The translations under genes and the position numbers were made by a program. This document shows positions 1 through 6,235 of a stretch of DNA of 14,378 nucleotides, piece after piece. The notes beneath the pieces are model-generated. The model ran no database searches, had not been told where the DNA came from, and saw only the letters and a program-made list of their open reading frames with translations. Every line of letters begins with the position of its first letter. Position 1 is the first letter of the stretch. Source of the DNA: Candidatus Dormiibacterota bacterium (GTDB taxonomy: Bacteria; Chloroflexota; Dormibacteria; Aeolococcales; Aeolococcaceae); contig PLDZ01000037.1 of assembly GCA_003136295.1 (NCBI GenBank), positions 1-14,378 on the forward strand, given 5' to 3'.

Positions 1-96
1 CCGAATGGCTTCCCGGAGCTCGTTCAGCAGCGGCCGCGCCCCTTCCGGAGCGGCGGCGATGTAGCCGTCGACATCGCTGGTTGACTGTGCAGGCAT
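1..96 (-). CDS. DUF1801 (YdhG-like) protein, N-terminal fragment
   Basis: The first 32 codons of a leftward gene that runs off the window edge. The start is ATG at 96-94, preceded by GGAGGT (102-107) at 5 nt spacing. The visible protein contains DVDGYIAAAPEGARPLL followed by NELREAIR, which matches the opening helix of the DUF1801/YdhG family (YjbR/CyaY-like fold). Members are small cytosolic proteins of unproven function, some proposed to handle iron. The catalytic or binding part lies outside the window, so the assignment rests on this N-terminal signature alone. A weak AT-rich element near 150-160 could be its promoter. Confidence 0.75.
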   Translation of the reverse strand, partial: MPAQSTSDVDGYIAAAPEGARPLLNELREAIR

Positions 97-190
97 CGGT
101 TACCTCCTGAACCGGGCGCTTTGCCCGTCCTCTTGCGCGGCCGGGCGGACCTTTTATCATCGCCGCCGCACCGACCGCGTTGCACCGCCT

Positions 191-583
191 TTACGCGGCG
201 CCCTCCTCGACGACGTAGAGCGAGTTGCCGTCGGCATCGCGCAGCGAGAACATGAGGGGAACACCCGGCATGCGCAGGATGTCGTCGACATCGACTCCCT
301 GCGACCCGAGATTGGCGTGCGTCGCCTCGACGTCAGCGGTCGCAAGCCGGATGCCGGTGTCGACGCCGCCGGACTGCCCGTCGTTGCGCGGCGCCAGCGC
401 GACCGTGGTCGCCGCACCGGGAGGCGCCACCTCCACCCATCGCAGGCCGGGTCCGAAGGTGGCGTCACGCCGGGTCTCGAAGCCCAGCGTGCCGCAGTAG
501 AACTGCAGGGCGCGGTCGTGGTCACTCACGGGGACCGCGACGTTGAGAATGCCGGTGATCCTGGTCGTGGTCTGCTCGCTCAT
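191..583 (-). CDS. VOC (glyoxalase/bleomycin-resistance fold) family protein
   Basis: A 130-residue protein of the usual size for a single-domain vicinal oxygen chelate protein. It has the first beta strand ILNVAVPVSD, then DRALQFYCGTLGF (the helix and Y-x-x-x-L-G-F signature), a middle strand region WVEVAPPG, and the terminal DADGNSLYVVEE strand that normally carries the metal-ligand Glu. The first-strand metal ligand position is Asn rather than His or Gln, so metal binding is uncertain and the substrate cannot be named. The start ATG at 583 has GAGGAG (complement of 590-595) six nt upstream. It lies upstream of, and in the same direction as, the DUF1801 gene. Members with this layout are often annotated as glyoxalases without evidence of activity. 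Confidence 0.88.
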   Translation of the reverse strand: MSEQTTTRITGILNVAVPVSDHDRALQFYCGTLGFETRRDATFGPGLRWVEVAPPGAATTVALAPRNDGQSGGVDTGIRLATADVEATHANLGSQGVDVDDILRMPGVPLMFSLRDADGNSLYVVEEGAA

Positions 584-785
584 TGTCGGCTCCTCAATGG
601 AGGTGGGTACACATCATGTTCGACTAACCGGCCACCGGAATCTCATCGGTCTTCTCGATCGTCGGGGCGTCACTTTTGAAAGGCCGAACTGCCGCCGAGC
701 GGCACGCTACACTCGGGGCGCCGGAGCTGATGAGCTCGACCGAGGAGGGCATACGAAGCATGACCTGGGCAGCAACGGCCTCCGA

Positions 786-1347
786 ATGACCACCACATCG
801 CGAGCAAGGTGCGGTTTCATCGTCGCCGTCCTGGCTCTGTCGGCTGCGATCTCCAACTCTCCATCAGGGTGGCGTCGGTCGCCTCGGCGGGACAGGCTCT
901 CCGCATCGGCTCCACAATCCTCCGCCCATGTCAATCGGGCTTCCGAGACGACCCGGCCTGGTGCGGCTCTGTGCCGGTTCCGCTCGACTACAGCGATCCC
1001 ATGACGCCGATGATCGACATCGCCTTCATGTGGTTCCCGGCGCCCGAGCCGGCGCCACTGCCCACCATCGTCGCAGAAGAGGGAGGGCCCCCATCGCAGC
1101 CTCGGCCGGGGGATTACAAGTTCTCACCCTCACCGGAGTGCGGTGGGTGGATGACCTGGCCGTCGATGGAGTCGTGCGTTTTGACCCGCAGAGTGGCGCC
1201 GTCGCGGCAACGCTCACGACGGTCGGCCCGCGAGGAGATACCGGCCGGATGTCCATCACCTGGAACGCTCGCGTGACCGGTGCCCTGGCCGCGGTACGTG
1301 GAATCTACGATGGCGCGCCCATCGTCGCTGTGCTTCCGGCGCCCTGA
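786..1347 (+). pseudogene. Remnant of a secreted alpha/beta hydrolase (tripeptidyl-aminopeptidase-like)
   Basis: Three pieces of one gene lie in order but in different frames. An ATG at 786 opens a signal-peptide-like stretch (RCGFIVAVLALSAAIS). After about 850 the matching sequence moves to another frame: DDPAWCGSVPVPLDYSDP, then IDIAFMWFPAPEP and IVAEEGGP. This is the beginning of secreted actinobacterial alpha/beta hydrolases, ending at the oxyanion-loop EGGP. From about 1100 a third frame gives LTGVRWVDDLAVDGVV and continues to VAVLPAP-stop, resembling the C-terminal beta extension of the same family. The Ser nucleophile (GxSxG), the acid and the His are absent, so several hundred residues are deleted near 1085-1100. 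It cannot be active. The family match is from recalled signatures, not a search. Confidence 0.65.
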
Positions 1348-1412
1348 TACCTGCTGCAGGCGGCCGTTCCAGCTTTGGGCGGCACCGATTCGGAACCGAA
1401 AGGAGATCGAGG

Positions 1413-1907
1413 ATGGCTTGGCAACATCAATGGACGAAGCATCCGACGGTACGAGGCGCAGAGCGACTCTCGCTCGGGGAGCGAGCCGCGGACAAGATGC
1501 GCAATGGGATGGGGTCATGGCCCTTTGTCTTCGTCTTCTTCGCGGTAATGATCATCTGGGCCGTCGTCAACGGCGTTCTACATGTGGGTGGGCGGTCAGG
1601 CTTCGACCCGTACCCATTCATTCTGCTCAACCTGTTTCTCTCGATGCTGGCGGGAATTCAGGCGGCTGCACTGTTGATTGCCGCGAAACGAGCTGACGCA
1701 GTTGCGTCTGAGGTGGCGCTGCATACCGAGAACAACACTGACGACATCAAGACGTTGCTCGCAGAGAACACGGCCCTGACCGCCCAGGTGAAGAAGGCCA
1801 CCGACCTCCTCGATGAGATTCACCTCCACGTCGCCAACATCGGCAAGACGATTGGAGCAGACACGGGTCGTTTCCCTCCCGGCGAGACACCGCCAACGGG
1901 TGGCTAG
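1413..1907 (+). CDS. DUF1003 family membrane protein
   Basis: A 164-residue inner-membrane protein of the DUF1003 (COG4420) family. GERAADKMRNGMGSW leads into a first transmembrane helix (about residues 36-60). The diagnostic FDPYPFILLNLFLSML then starts the second (about 66-90). The C-terminal half is soluble and heptad-like (about 95-150, NNTDDIKTLLAENTALTAQV), probably a cytoplasmic coiled coil. The biochemical role of the family is unknown. AGGAG (1401-1405) lies 7 nt before the ATG. It follows the hydrolase remnant with a 65-base gap and converges on the zinc-ribbon gene. The C-terminal tail is shorter than in many DUF1003 proteins. Confidence 0.9.
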   Translation: MAWQHQWTKHPTVRGAERLSLGERAADKMRNGMGSWPFVFVFFAVMIIWAVVNGVLHVGGRSGFDPYPFILLNLFLSMLAGIQAAALLIAAKRADAVASEVALHTENNTDDIKTLLAENTALTAQVKKATDLLDEIHLHVANIGKTIGADTGRFPPGETPPTGG

Positions 1908-1990
1908 CCGGGACCGCACACTACGACGAGTTGGCGACCTTCGACGCCGGTTTTAGCCAAGGGGCTCCAGAGGCCGGCCTCCGAGAAAGG

Positions 1991-2191
1991 TCAGGAGTAC
2001 CGCCGGAGCGGCCGTAGACTTTGGCCTGATAGCTCAGTGGTCGGCTGCCATTGGCGACCACACTCGACGCACTCGTAGCCGGCGACCGAGGGTCGGCCTG
2101 TGTCGCCGAAGGCTGTGACATCGTGCTCGTGCACGACCACCTCGGTTGACTCACACTCAATGCACTCAGGGATCTTGTCATGGACCATCAT
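1991..2191 (-). CDS. Small zinc-ribbon protein
   Basis: A 66-residue protein with two CxxC knuckles, C10-x2-C13 and C41-x2-C44, the second in YECVECGRQW. This spacing is that of a zinc ribbon, and the aromatic W48 after the second knuckle is typical. Nothing identifies a partner. Such miniproteins bind nucleic acid or act as structural modules. Purine-rich AAGGTGGG lies just upstream of tandem ATG codons (2191 and 2188); the second has better spacing. The gene is leftward, downstream of the Crp/Fnr-like gene with a 140-base gap, and may share its transcript. Confidence 0.6.
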   Translation of the reverse strand: MMVHDKIPECIECESTEVVVHEHDVTAFGDTGRPSVAGYECVECGRQWQPTTELSGQSLRPLRRYS

Positions 2192-2331
2192 CGACCCACC
2201 TTGTACTGACGTGCTGGGAAGTGTCCGGAACCTACACCTTGACCGCCATTCCGATGTTGCATACGTGTGACGAGCGTTCCAAGCGGAACCGGCCCGCGCA
2301 GCCGTCAGGGGGTCCAGATCAGCAGGTCCAG

Positions 2332-2982
2332 TTAGTCTTCAGGCTGCGGCCCCTGCCGCACCACCATGTCAAGCTCTGCCTTGATCACCGCGTAGCACTC
2401 GCAGGACACGGCCATCAGGCCCTCGCGGTCGACGATCGTGACGTGTCCGCGCGTGTATTTGATGAGCCCGGCACGCTGAAGGATGCCGGCGGAGACGGAA
2501 ATCGTCGAGCGTCGGGCCCCGAGCATCTGCCCGAGCAATTCCTGGGTGATCATGAATTGGTCGGACCCGACGCGATCCTGGCTCATCAACAGCCAGCGGC
2601 TGAGGCGCTCCTCGCTCGAGTGGAGCCGATTACACGCAGCCGATTGAGCGATCTGTCCAAACAGTGCCTGCGTATACCGATCGACCAGCGTCCGAAAGGC
2701 GCGACTGCGCTCGAACCATTCGAGGAAGACCGCCGCATCTAGCCGAAAAGCCCGGCCTGTAACCTGCGTAATTGCACGCACCCCGCGGTCGCTGAATGGC
2801 ACGAGCGGAACCCCGACGATTCCCTCATTGCCGATGGTGGCCACCTCGACGATGGCGCCATCCTTCAGCGGGGTGACAAGTGAAATCACCCCGTCAGTTG
2901 GGAAGTAGACGGCATCGATAGGTTCGCCGGCTTCAAACAGGACCGTTCGGGCGTCGAGGGTGACATTGCTCGCCGCCCCCAC
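2332..2982 (-). CDS. Crp/Fnr-family transcriptional regulator (start uncertain)
   Basis: A regulator with an N-terminal cyclic-nucleotide-binding-like beta barrel (VLFEAGEPIDAVYFPTDGVISL, then IVEVATIGNEGIVGVP) and a C-terminal winged helix (about residues 140-205, with QELLGQMLGARRSTISV as the recognition region). No four-Cys cluster is visible, so it is not a classical oxygen-sensing Fnr. The ligand is unknown. GTG at 2982 is the only standard start in frame. However, the frame stays open to 3189, and codons at about 2983-3033 read RENRILGALPLEEQLQLV, which is the normal N-terminal helix of the family. The true protein therefore begins upstream by a non-standard start or a frameshift. GGAGGA (2996-3001) is 13 nt from the GTG, which is too far to be convincing. 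Confidence 0.85.
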   Translation of the reverse strand: MGAASNVTLDARTVLFEAGEPIDAVYFPTDGVISLVTPLKDGAIVEVATIGNEGIVGVPLVPFSDRGVRAITQVTGRAFRLDAAVFLEWFERSRAFRTLVDRYTQALFGQIAQSAACNRLHSSEERLSRWLLMSQDRVGSDQFMITQELLGQMLGARRSTISVSAGILQRAGLIKYTRGHVTIVDREGLMAVSCECYAVIKAELDMVVRQGPQPED

Positions 2983-3250
2983 CAGTTGCAGTTGTTCCTC
3001 CAGCGGGAGAGCGCCAAGAATTCGGTTCTCACGCTGGGATCCGCCGCCGGCGCCGGCTGTGCTCAGGCTGCCACCCTCGAGATCGTGGATCCTGGAACCA
3101 CAGCGACCCCCGTAGCACCGGGCAGTGACGGATCCATCGGACGACCGCTGGGCACGGGGTGTCTCCCATGTGTGCGAGCGATATTCACGTTAGTTTGTGA
3201 GTCGGCGAGTCTCGGCGGAATAGACGATTTATCACGCCGACATAGACGGA

Positions 3251-3264
3251 GTGTCACCTGACAC
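3251..3264. promoter_or_regulatory. Inverted repeat GTGTCA-CC-TGACAC (candidate operator)
   Basis: A perfect 6-bp dyad with a 2-bp centre, overlapping the stop codon of the PAS-LuxR gene and lying about 220 bases upstream of the Crp/Fnr-like coding region. A near copy occurs at 4381-4394. The remaining non-coding stretch 2983-3250 holds an AT-rich part (about 3183-3235) that could contain the Crp-gene promoter, but no box there is clear. Confidence 0.4.
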
Positions 3265-4339
3265 CGCCGCGCCACAGTGCGAGAAGCTCCTGCTGGGAGT
3301 GGACCCCGAACTTCTGGAAGATCGCGCTGAGATGGTTTCTCACCGTGCTTTGACTCAGGTACATGTCGGCCGCGATGCTCGGCACACGCTCCCCCGCAAC
3401 CAGCCGAGAGGCGATCTCCCACTGCCGTGGCGACAAGTCGGCCGCGGCCGGGATCCCGAGGGCTGCAACCGTCTCGATCAGGGGCGCCAGAACGCCCGCC
3501 GCTTCGATCTGGGCGGCGATGCGACGGAGGTGCCAGGCGAGTTGGCTCGTACCGCTGGAGTCCGGGGTGTGGGGCTCAGCAGTGTGAGCCGCCGTTATGG
3601 AGAACGGCAGCGTGCCGTCGCCCTCCAGGAGGGCAATCACCGCCTGCACCTTGAGCCAGCCGCCGTCCTGGCAGAGGCGAATTCGCACACCAGCACTGTT
3701 GTCGGTGGTTGCCCGAGCGAAGGCCAGGAGGAGTGGGGCCTGGTCATCCACGTGGGTGAGCTCAATGATTGAGCTCGCGAGTAACTCGCGGGAGGGCCGG
3801 CCAAGTACCCCTCGAGCATTGGCACTGATGTGTGCGATGCGCCAGTGGTCATTGAGGGTGATCTGCGCGTCGTCGAAGTCAGAATCGGTGTGGGTCCAGA
3901 AGGCGTGCGCATCCACCTCTCCACCGACCAAGATGTGCTCGGCTTCCGAGACCTCGGAGGCGATCCACAGTCCAAGGTCGGGTCCGCTGCTCGAGCGAAT
4001 CGCCCGGCCGGCGACCTGCAGTTCGACCATAGACCCGTCGGATCTGTGAAACCGACGCCGGCCATTGATGCCGTCGAGCATCCGTTCGCGCACCAGACGG
4101 AACGTTTGAGCCGCCTCCTGCGGCCGTTCCGTGACGGATAAATAGTCGAGGCCTGCGTCCCGGTCGGGCGTTGTCCTGAGGAGCTCCGCTGCGCGATCCG
4201 ACATCTCGACGAAGCGCGTTGTCGACAGTTGGACGAGCCCAATGGCCAATGGGCTCGAGCGAACCGCCTCTTGCCACATCGCTACCCAGCGAGCGTGGCG
4301 ATCGGCCCTTCCTGATAACCGGGTGGTGGTTTGATCCAT
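3254..4339 (-). CDS. PAS-domain LuxR-family transcriptional regulator
   Basis: A 361-residue regulator. The N-terminal half has PAS-like sequence (SPLAIGLVQLSTTRFVEMS, DRAAELLRTTP). A second PAS-like unit follows around residues 145-250 (ITLNDHWRIAHISANARGVLG, WLKVQAVIALLEGDGTLP). The C-terminus is a GerE/LuxR helix-turn-helix (about 295-350: LSPRQWEIASRLVAGE, IAADMYLSQSTVRNHLSAIF). No receiver domain is present, so it probably senses a small molecule or redox state directly. The start is ATG at 4339 with AGGAG (4342-4346). A GTG at 4354 is the alternative, but it would lie at or upstream of the predicted transcript start. It is divergent from the XRE-MEDS gene. Confidence 0.88.
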   Translation of the reverse strand: MDQTTTRLSGRADRHARWVAMWQEAVRSSPLAIGLVQLSTTRFVEMSDRAAELLRTTPDRDAGLDYLSVTERPQEAAQTFRLVRERMLDGINGRRRFHRSDGSMVELQVAGRAIRSSSGPDLGLWIASEVSEAEHILVGGEVDAHAFWTHTDSDFDDAQITLNDHWRIAHISANARGVLGRPSRELLASSIIELTHVDDQAPLLLAFARATTDNSAGVRIRLCQDGGWLKVQAVIALLEGDGTLPFSITAAHTAEPHTPDSSGTSQLAWHLRRIAAQIEAAGVLAPLIETVAALGIPAAADLSPRQWEIASRLVAGERVPSIAADMYLSQSTVRNHLSAIFQKFGVHSQQELLALWRGGVR

Positions 4340-4356
4340 TGCTCCTGTTCGCACGG

Positions 4357-4387
4357 ATTATCACGCGGGTCGCATCGCAAGCGTCAA
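4357..4387 (-). promoter_or_regulatory. Putative promoter of the PAS-LuxR gene
   Basis: On the minus strand, TTGACG (4387-4382) and GATAAT (4362-4357) each match the sigma-70 boxes at five of six positions. The spacer is 19 nt, which is long. Transcription would start near 4350, giving a very short leader before ATG 4339. The -35 box lies inside the dyad at 4381-4394, so a protein bound there would block it. Confidence 0.4.
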
Positions 4388-4394
4388 ATGACAC
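4381..4394. promoter_or_regulatory. Inverted repeat GCGTCA-AA-TGACAC (candidate operator)
   Basis: The same architecture as the dyad at 3251-3264, differing by one arm base. It lies in the divergent gap between the PAS-LuxR and XRE-MEDS genes and overlaps the putative -35 box of the former. An extra ATGACA half-site follows at 4401-4406. Confidence 0.4.
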
Positions 4395-4401
4395 CGTCGT
4401 A

Positions 4402-4410
4402 TGACATAAT
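4402..4410 (+). promoter_or_regulatory. Extended -10 promoter (TGACATAAT) of the XRE-MEDS gene
   Basis: TG-A-CATAAT matches the extended -10 pattern, with a -10 box five of six to consensus and no good -35 box, as extended -10 promoters allow. Transcription would start near 4417, about 48 nt before ATG 4465. Confidence 0.4.
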
Positions 4411-4464
4411 ACCAGAGAAGGGGCGTGGGTCATCCGCCTGCACCTTGAGTGGAGAATGACCAAC

Positions 4465-5214
4465 ATGGCCTCGTCTCGGGTCGGAGGGTCTCTCAAGTCA
4501 GCGAGAGAGCGTTTGGGCTGGAGCCGCGAGGCCCTCGCCTATCGCTCGGGTCTCAGCTGGGCGGCGATCACCCAAATCGAAACCGGCCGACGCAAAGAGG
4601 TCCGCGTCAGCACCCTGTTGGCTCTCGCGAGTGCGCTCGGGGTCAGCGTCGACTATCTGGTCGGCGGTGCGGCGACCATTTCCCCGGAGCTCCTCAGGCA
4701 CTCTGTCCTCGTCTACGGCTCCGATGATGACTACCTGGCGTCCACGATCCCATTTCTCGTTGAGGGCATCACACGCTCTGACTGCGTTTTGGCAGTCACG
4801 GGAAGGCGGTACATGGGCTTGCTTCGCGACGCGCTCGGAGACAATGCGCGGCACGTTGAGTTCTTCGACTCGTTGGAGTGGTACGGCTCGCTCCGTGGTG
4901 CCGCGAGCGGATACCGCAGCTTCATGAGGGAGCGATTCGAGCGCGGAGCCCCCTGGATCCGGATCATCGGAGAGCCGGTATGGAGCGGAAAGTCGGAGGC
5001 CGAGTTCGCCGAGTGGTTCCGTTATGAATCCATGATCAATCTGTTGTTCGCCTCATCCCCCGCGACAATTTTTTGCACATACGACGCGCGTTCCGTGCCC
5101 GACAGTGTTCTTGCCAGTGCACGGCGCACACACCCGCAACTTGCCGCGGCCGGCGACGTCACCACGAACCCCGCCTATCGAGACCCCGAGGACTTCCTGC
5201 TGACCCTCGACTGA
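4465..5214 (+). CDS. XRE-family regulator with MEDS sensory domain
   Basis: A 249-residue protein. Residues about 6-62 form a Cro/C1-type helix-turn-helix (SLKSARERLGWSREALAYRSG, then ITQIETGRRK and a helix ending VDYLVGG). Residues about 75-240 match the MEDS domain (methanogen/methylotroph, DcmR sensory): SVLVYGSDDDYLASTIPFL, VEFFDSLEWYGS, IRIIGEPVW, WFRYESMINLLFA and FCTYDARSVPD. MEDS domains are sensor modules proposed to bind small organic ligands, named after the DcmR dichloromethane regulator; the ligand here is unknown. GGAG (4451-4454) is 10 nt before ATG 4465 and only 1 nt before ATG 4456, so 4465 is preferred. Its position divergent to the PAS-LuxR gene suggests local cross-regulation. 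Confidence 0.88.
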   Translation: MASSRVGGSLKSARERLGWSREALAYRSGLSWAAITQIETGRRKEVRVSTLLALASALGVSVDYLVGGAATISPELLRHSVLVYGSDDDYLASTIPFLVEGITRSDCVLAVTGRRYMGLLRDALGDNARHVEFFDSLEWYGSLRGAASGYRSFMRERFERGAPWIRIIGEPVWSGKSEAEFAEWFRYESMINLLFASSPATIFCTYDARSVPDSVLASARRTHPQLAAAGDVTTNPAYRDPEDFLLTLD

Positions 5215-5293
5215 TCCCTGTCGCCGAAGCAAAGTTCACCAACGCCAGGTCGGCCACTGGGAACGACCAGAGAGGGCGTGCGCGCGTTGCCCC

Positions 5294-5338
5294 ACCTTAA
5301 GCCGACCTTAAGGCATCCCGAAAGGCGGTGCGTAGCCT
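5294..5338 (+). promoter_or_regulatory. 11-bp tandem repeat and leaderless-type promoter
   Basis: ACCTTAAG at 5294-5301 is repeated as ACCTTAAGG at 5305-5313, exactly 11 bp apart, one helical turn. This is the geometry bound by OmpR/PhoB-type response regulators. A TANNNT -10 box, TAGCCT, lies at 5333-5338. The second repeat sits where a -35 element would be. The transcript would begin at about 5345-5346, on the ATG of the next gene, and no Shine-Dalgarno sequence precedes that ATG. A single GTTCACC, like one Streptomyces PhoP half-site, lies at 5234-5240. Confidence 0.4.
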
Positions 5339-5345
5339 ACCGCCG

Positions 5346-5579
5346 ATGGATACATTCCTGGTACGGGTCTGGCGGCCCGACGAGGAGGATCGCCTCGAGG
5401 GGCTGCGGGGGACGGCGGTACACCTGAGCTCGGGGCGAGCGGTCACGTTCACAAAGCCAGACGCGCTTGTCAGCTTTCTCGCTGACGCGCACGGCTCAGA
5501 GGACGACGCACCACCAGCGCAGCGGATCGACCGTGATGAGCGGATAACAACTGAACCAACGGAAGGACCTCGGAGATGA
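5346..5579 (+). CDS. Small hypothetical protein (77 aa)
   Basis: I do not recognise a named family. The N-terminal 50 residues (MDTFLVRVWRP, then LRGTAVHLSSGRAVTF and DALVSFLADA) read as a compact beta-rich domain of a kind common as small hypothetical proteins in high-GC soil bacteria. The C-terminal 25 residues are charged and probably disordered. The start ATG 5346 has no ribosome binding site, but a -10 box ends 7 nt upstream, as expected for a leaderless mRNA. Its TGA overlaps the ATG of the next gene (ATGA at 5576-5579), so the two are probably coupled in translation. An upstream in-frame start at 5328 would precede the promoter. Confidence 0.6.
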   Translation: MDTFLVRVWRPDEEDRLEGLRGTAVHLSSGRAVTFTKPDALVSFLADAHGSEDDAPPAQRIDRDERITTEPTEGPRR

Positions 5580-6034
5580 AGCGAACCATCCTGATCGGCA
5601 TGGCGATTCGCCTGGTATCGCTGATGGCCGCGGGCAGCGCATCGTCCACCACCGGCACGCCGCCACCGTCGAGCATTTCGGTGAGAAGCACGCCGACGGG
5701 CGTTCCGACGAGCACACCGACGGCAACCGCGGCGCCGACCACCGAAGCGGTGGGCGGCCTTTCGGGGACGTGGTCGGGGCAGTACAGCGGCGTGTTCAAC
5801 GGCACGTTCACGCTCACCTGGACGCCAGTCGGGGTCAACTTTGAGCGGCCACATCGCCCCTCGGCTCCCGCCGAGACTCTTGGCATCTCAGGGAACGAGG
5901 CAGGGACCACCCTGACCTTCGGGGCGGTGGGCGTTGTCACGTATACCGGATCGGTCTCCGGCAGCAGCATGTCCGGCAGCTACAAGACCCCGAACAATAG
6001 TGGCGGCTCGTGGAACGCTAGCAAGACGTCCTGA
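5576..6034 (+). CDS. Secreted beta-rich protein with Ser/Thr/Pro linker
   Basis: A 152-residue protein with a signal peptide (MKRTILIGMAIRLVSLMAAG) and a low-complexity S/T/P linker (about residues 24-58). It ends in a single beta domain: GGLSGTWSGQYSG, FNGTFTLTWT, then LGISGNEAGTTLTFG and TYTGSVSGSSMSGSYKT. GTWSG...LTWxxxG repeats are seen in extracellular proteins of unknown role in soil bacteria. About 12 residues after LTWT (VGVNFERPHRP, DNA about 5824-5861) do not fit the pattern. Read in the neighbouring frame, the same DNA gives QSGSTLSGHIA, the expected continuation. This indicates an insertion and a deletion that cancel. The start ATG 5576 has GGAG immediately upstream plus GGAAGGA further back, and overlaps the previous stop. 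Confidence 0.75.
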   Translation: MKRTILIGMAIRLVSLMAAGSASSTTGTPPPSSISVRSTPTGVPTSTPTATAAPTTEAVGGLSGTWSGQYSGVFNGTFTLTWTPVGVNFERPHRPSAPAETLGISGNEAGTTLTFGAVGVVTYTGSVSGSSMSGSYKTPNNSGGSWNASKTS

Positions 6035-6039
6035 CTGAC

Positions 6040-6180
6040 ATGGTCCTCACCCGGCTGCAGGAGTCCGACGAGTATCGGCGTCAGCGTGAGGAGCGGCGGG
6101 TCGCCGAGTTGGAACTGATGGATCATGTTGAGCGCGTGGCCGGTGCGATGGTCGTGATGACTCCTGTGCCGCCGCGCTAG
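6040..6180 (+). CDS. Possible 46-aa charged miniprotein
   Basis: A short open frame, ATG 6040 to TAG 6180, beginning six bases after the secreted-protein stop. The product is helical and highly charged (LTRLQESDEYRRQREERR, then VAELELMDHVERV). Such composition is more coding-like than a random frame in GC-rich DNA. There is no Shine-Dalgarno sequence, so it could depend on translational coupling to the gene before it, or be a gene remnant. No family is recognised. Confidence 0.3.
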   Translation: MVLTRLQESDEYRRQREERRVAELELMDHVERVAGAMVVMTPVPPR

Positions 6181-6199
6181 AATCGCCAGCGCTTGCGCT
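6178..6199 (+). promoter_or_regulatory. Putative promoter and dyad before DUF1326
   Basis: TAGAAT (6178-6183) matches the -10 consensus at five of six positions, with only a weak TGATGA -35 17 nt upstream. A perfect dyad AGCGC-TT-GCGCT (6188-6199) falls at the expected transcription start, where a repressor would bind or a small leader hairpin form. Confidence 0.35.
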
Positions 6200-6235
6200 C
6201 ACGGCGCACCGAACCGAGTCTCGGAGGATTGGGCG

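Noticed and set aside
676..713. TTGAAA and TACACT as a promoter for the hydrolase remnant
   Set aside because: The spacing is 26 nt, too long for a standard promoter, and no better -35 box is present.
1970..1981. 12-bp palindrome GAGGCCGGCCTC in the convergent gap after DUF1003
   Set aside because: It has no loop or U-tract, and such GC palindromes are common in this composition; too weak for a terminator call.
2276..2289. GTTCC-AAGC-GGAAC hairpin between the Crp-like and zinc-ribbon genes
   Set aside because: The stem is only 5 bp with no flanking support as a terminator or operator.
3254..4496. Long open frames antisense or out of frame to the PAS-LuxR gene
   Set aside because: They have the low-complexity Arg/Ser/Pro composition of shadow frames in GC-rich coding DNA and no recognisable domain.
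5538..5550. GAGCGGATAACAA, a 13-base match to the E. coli lac operator core
   Set aside because: It lies within coding sequence, lacks the other half of the operator, and no lac-type gene is nearby; taken as chance.
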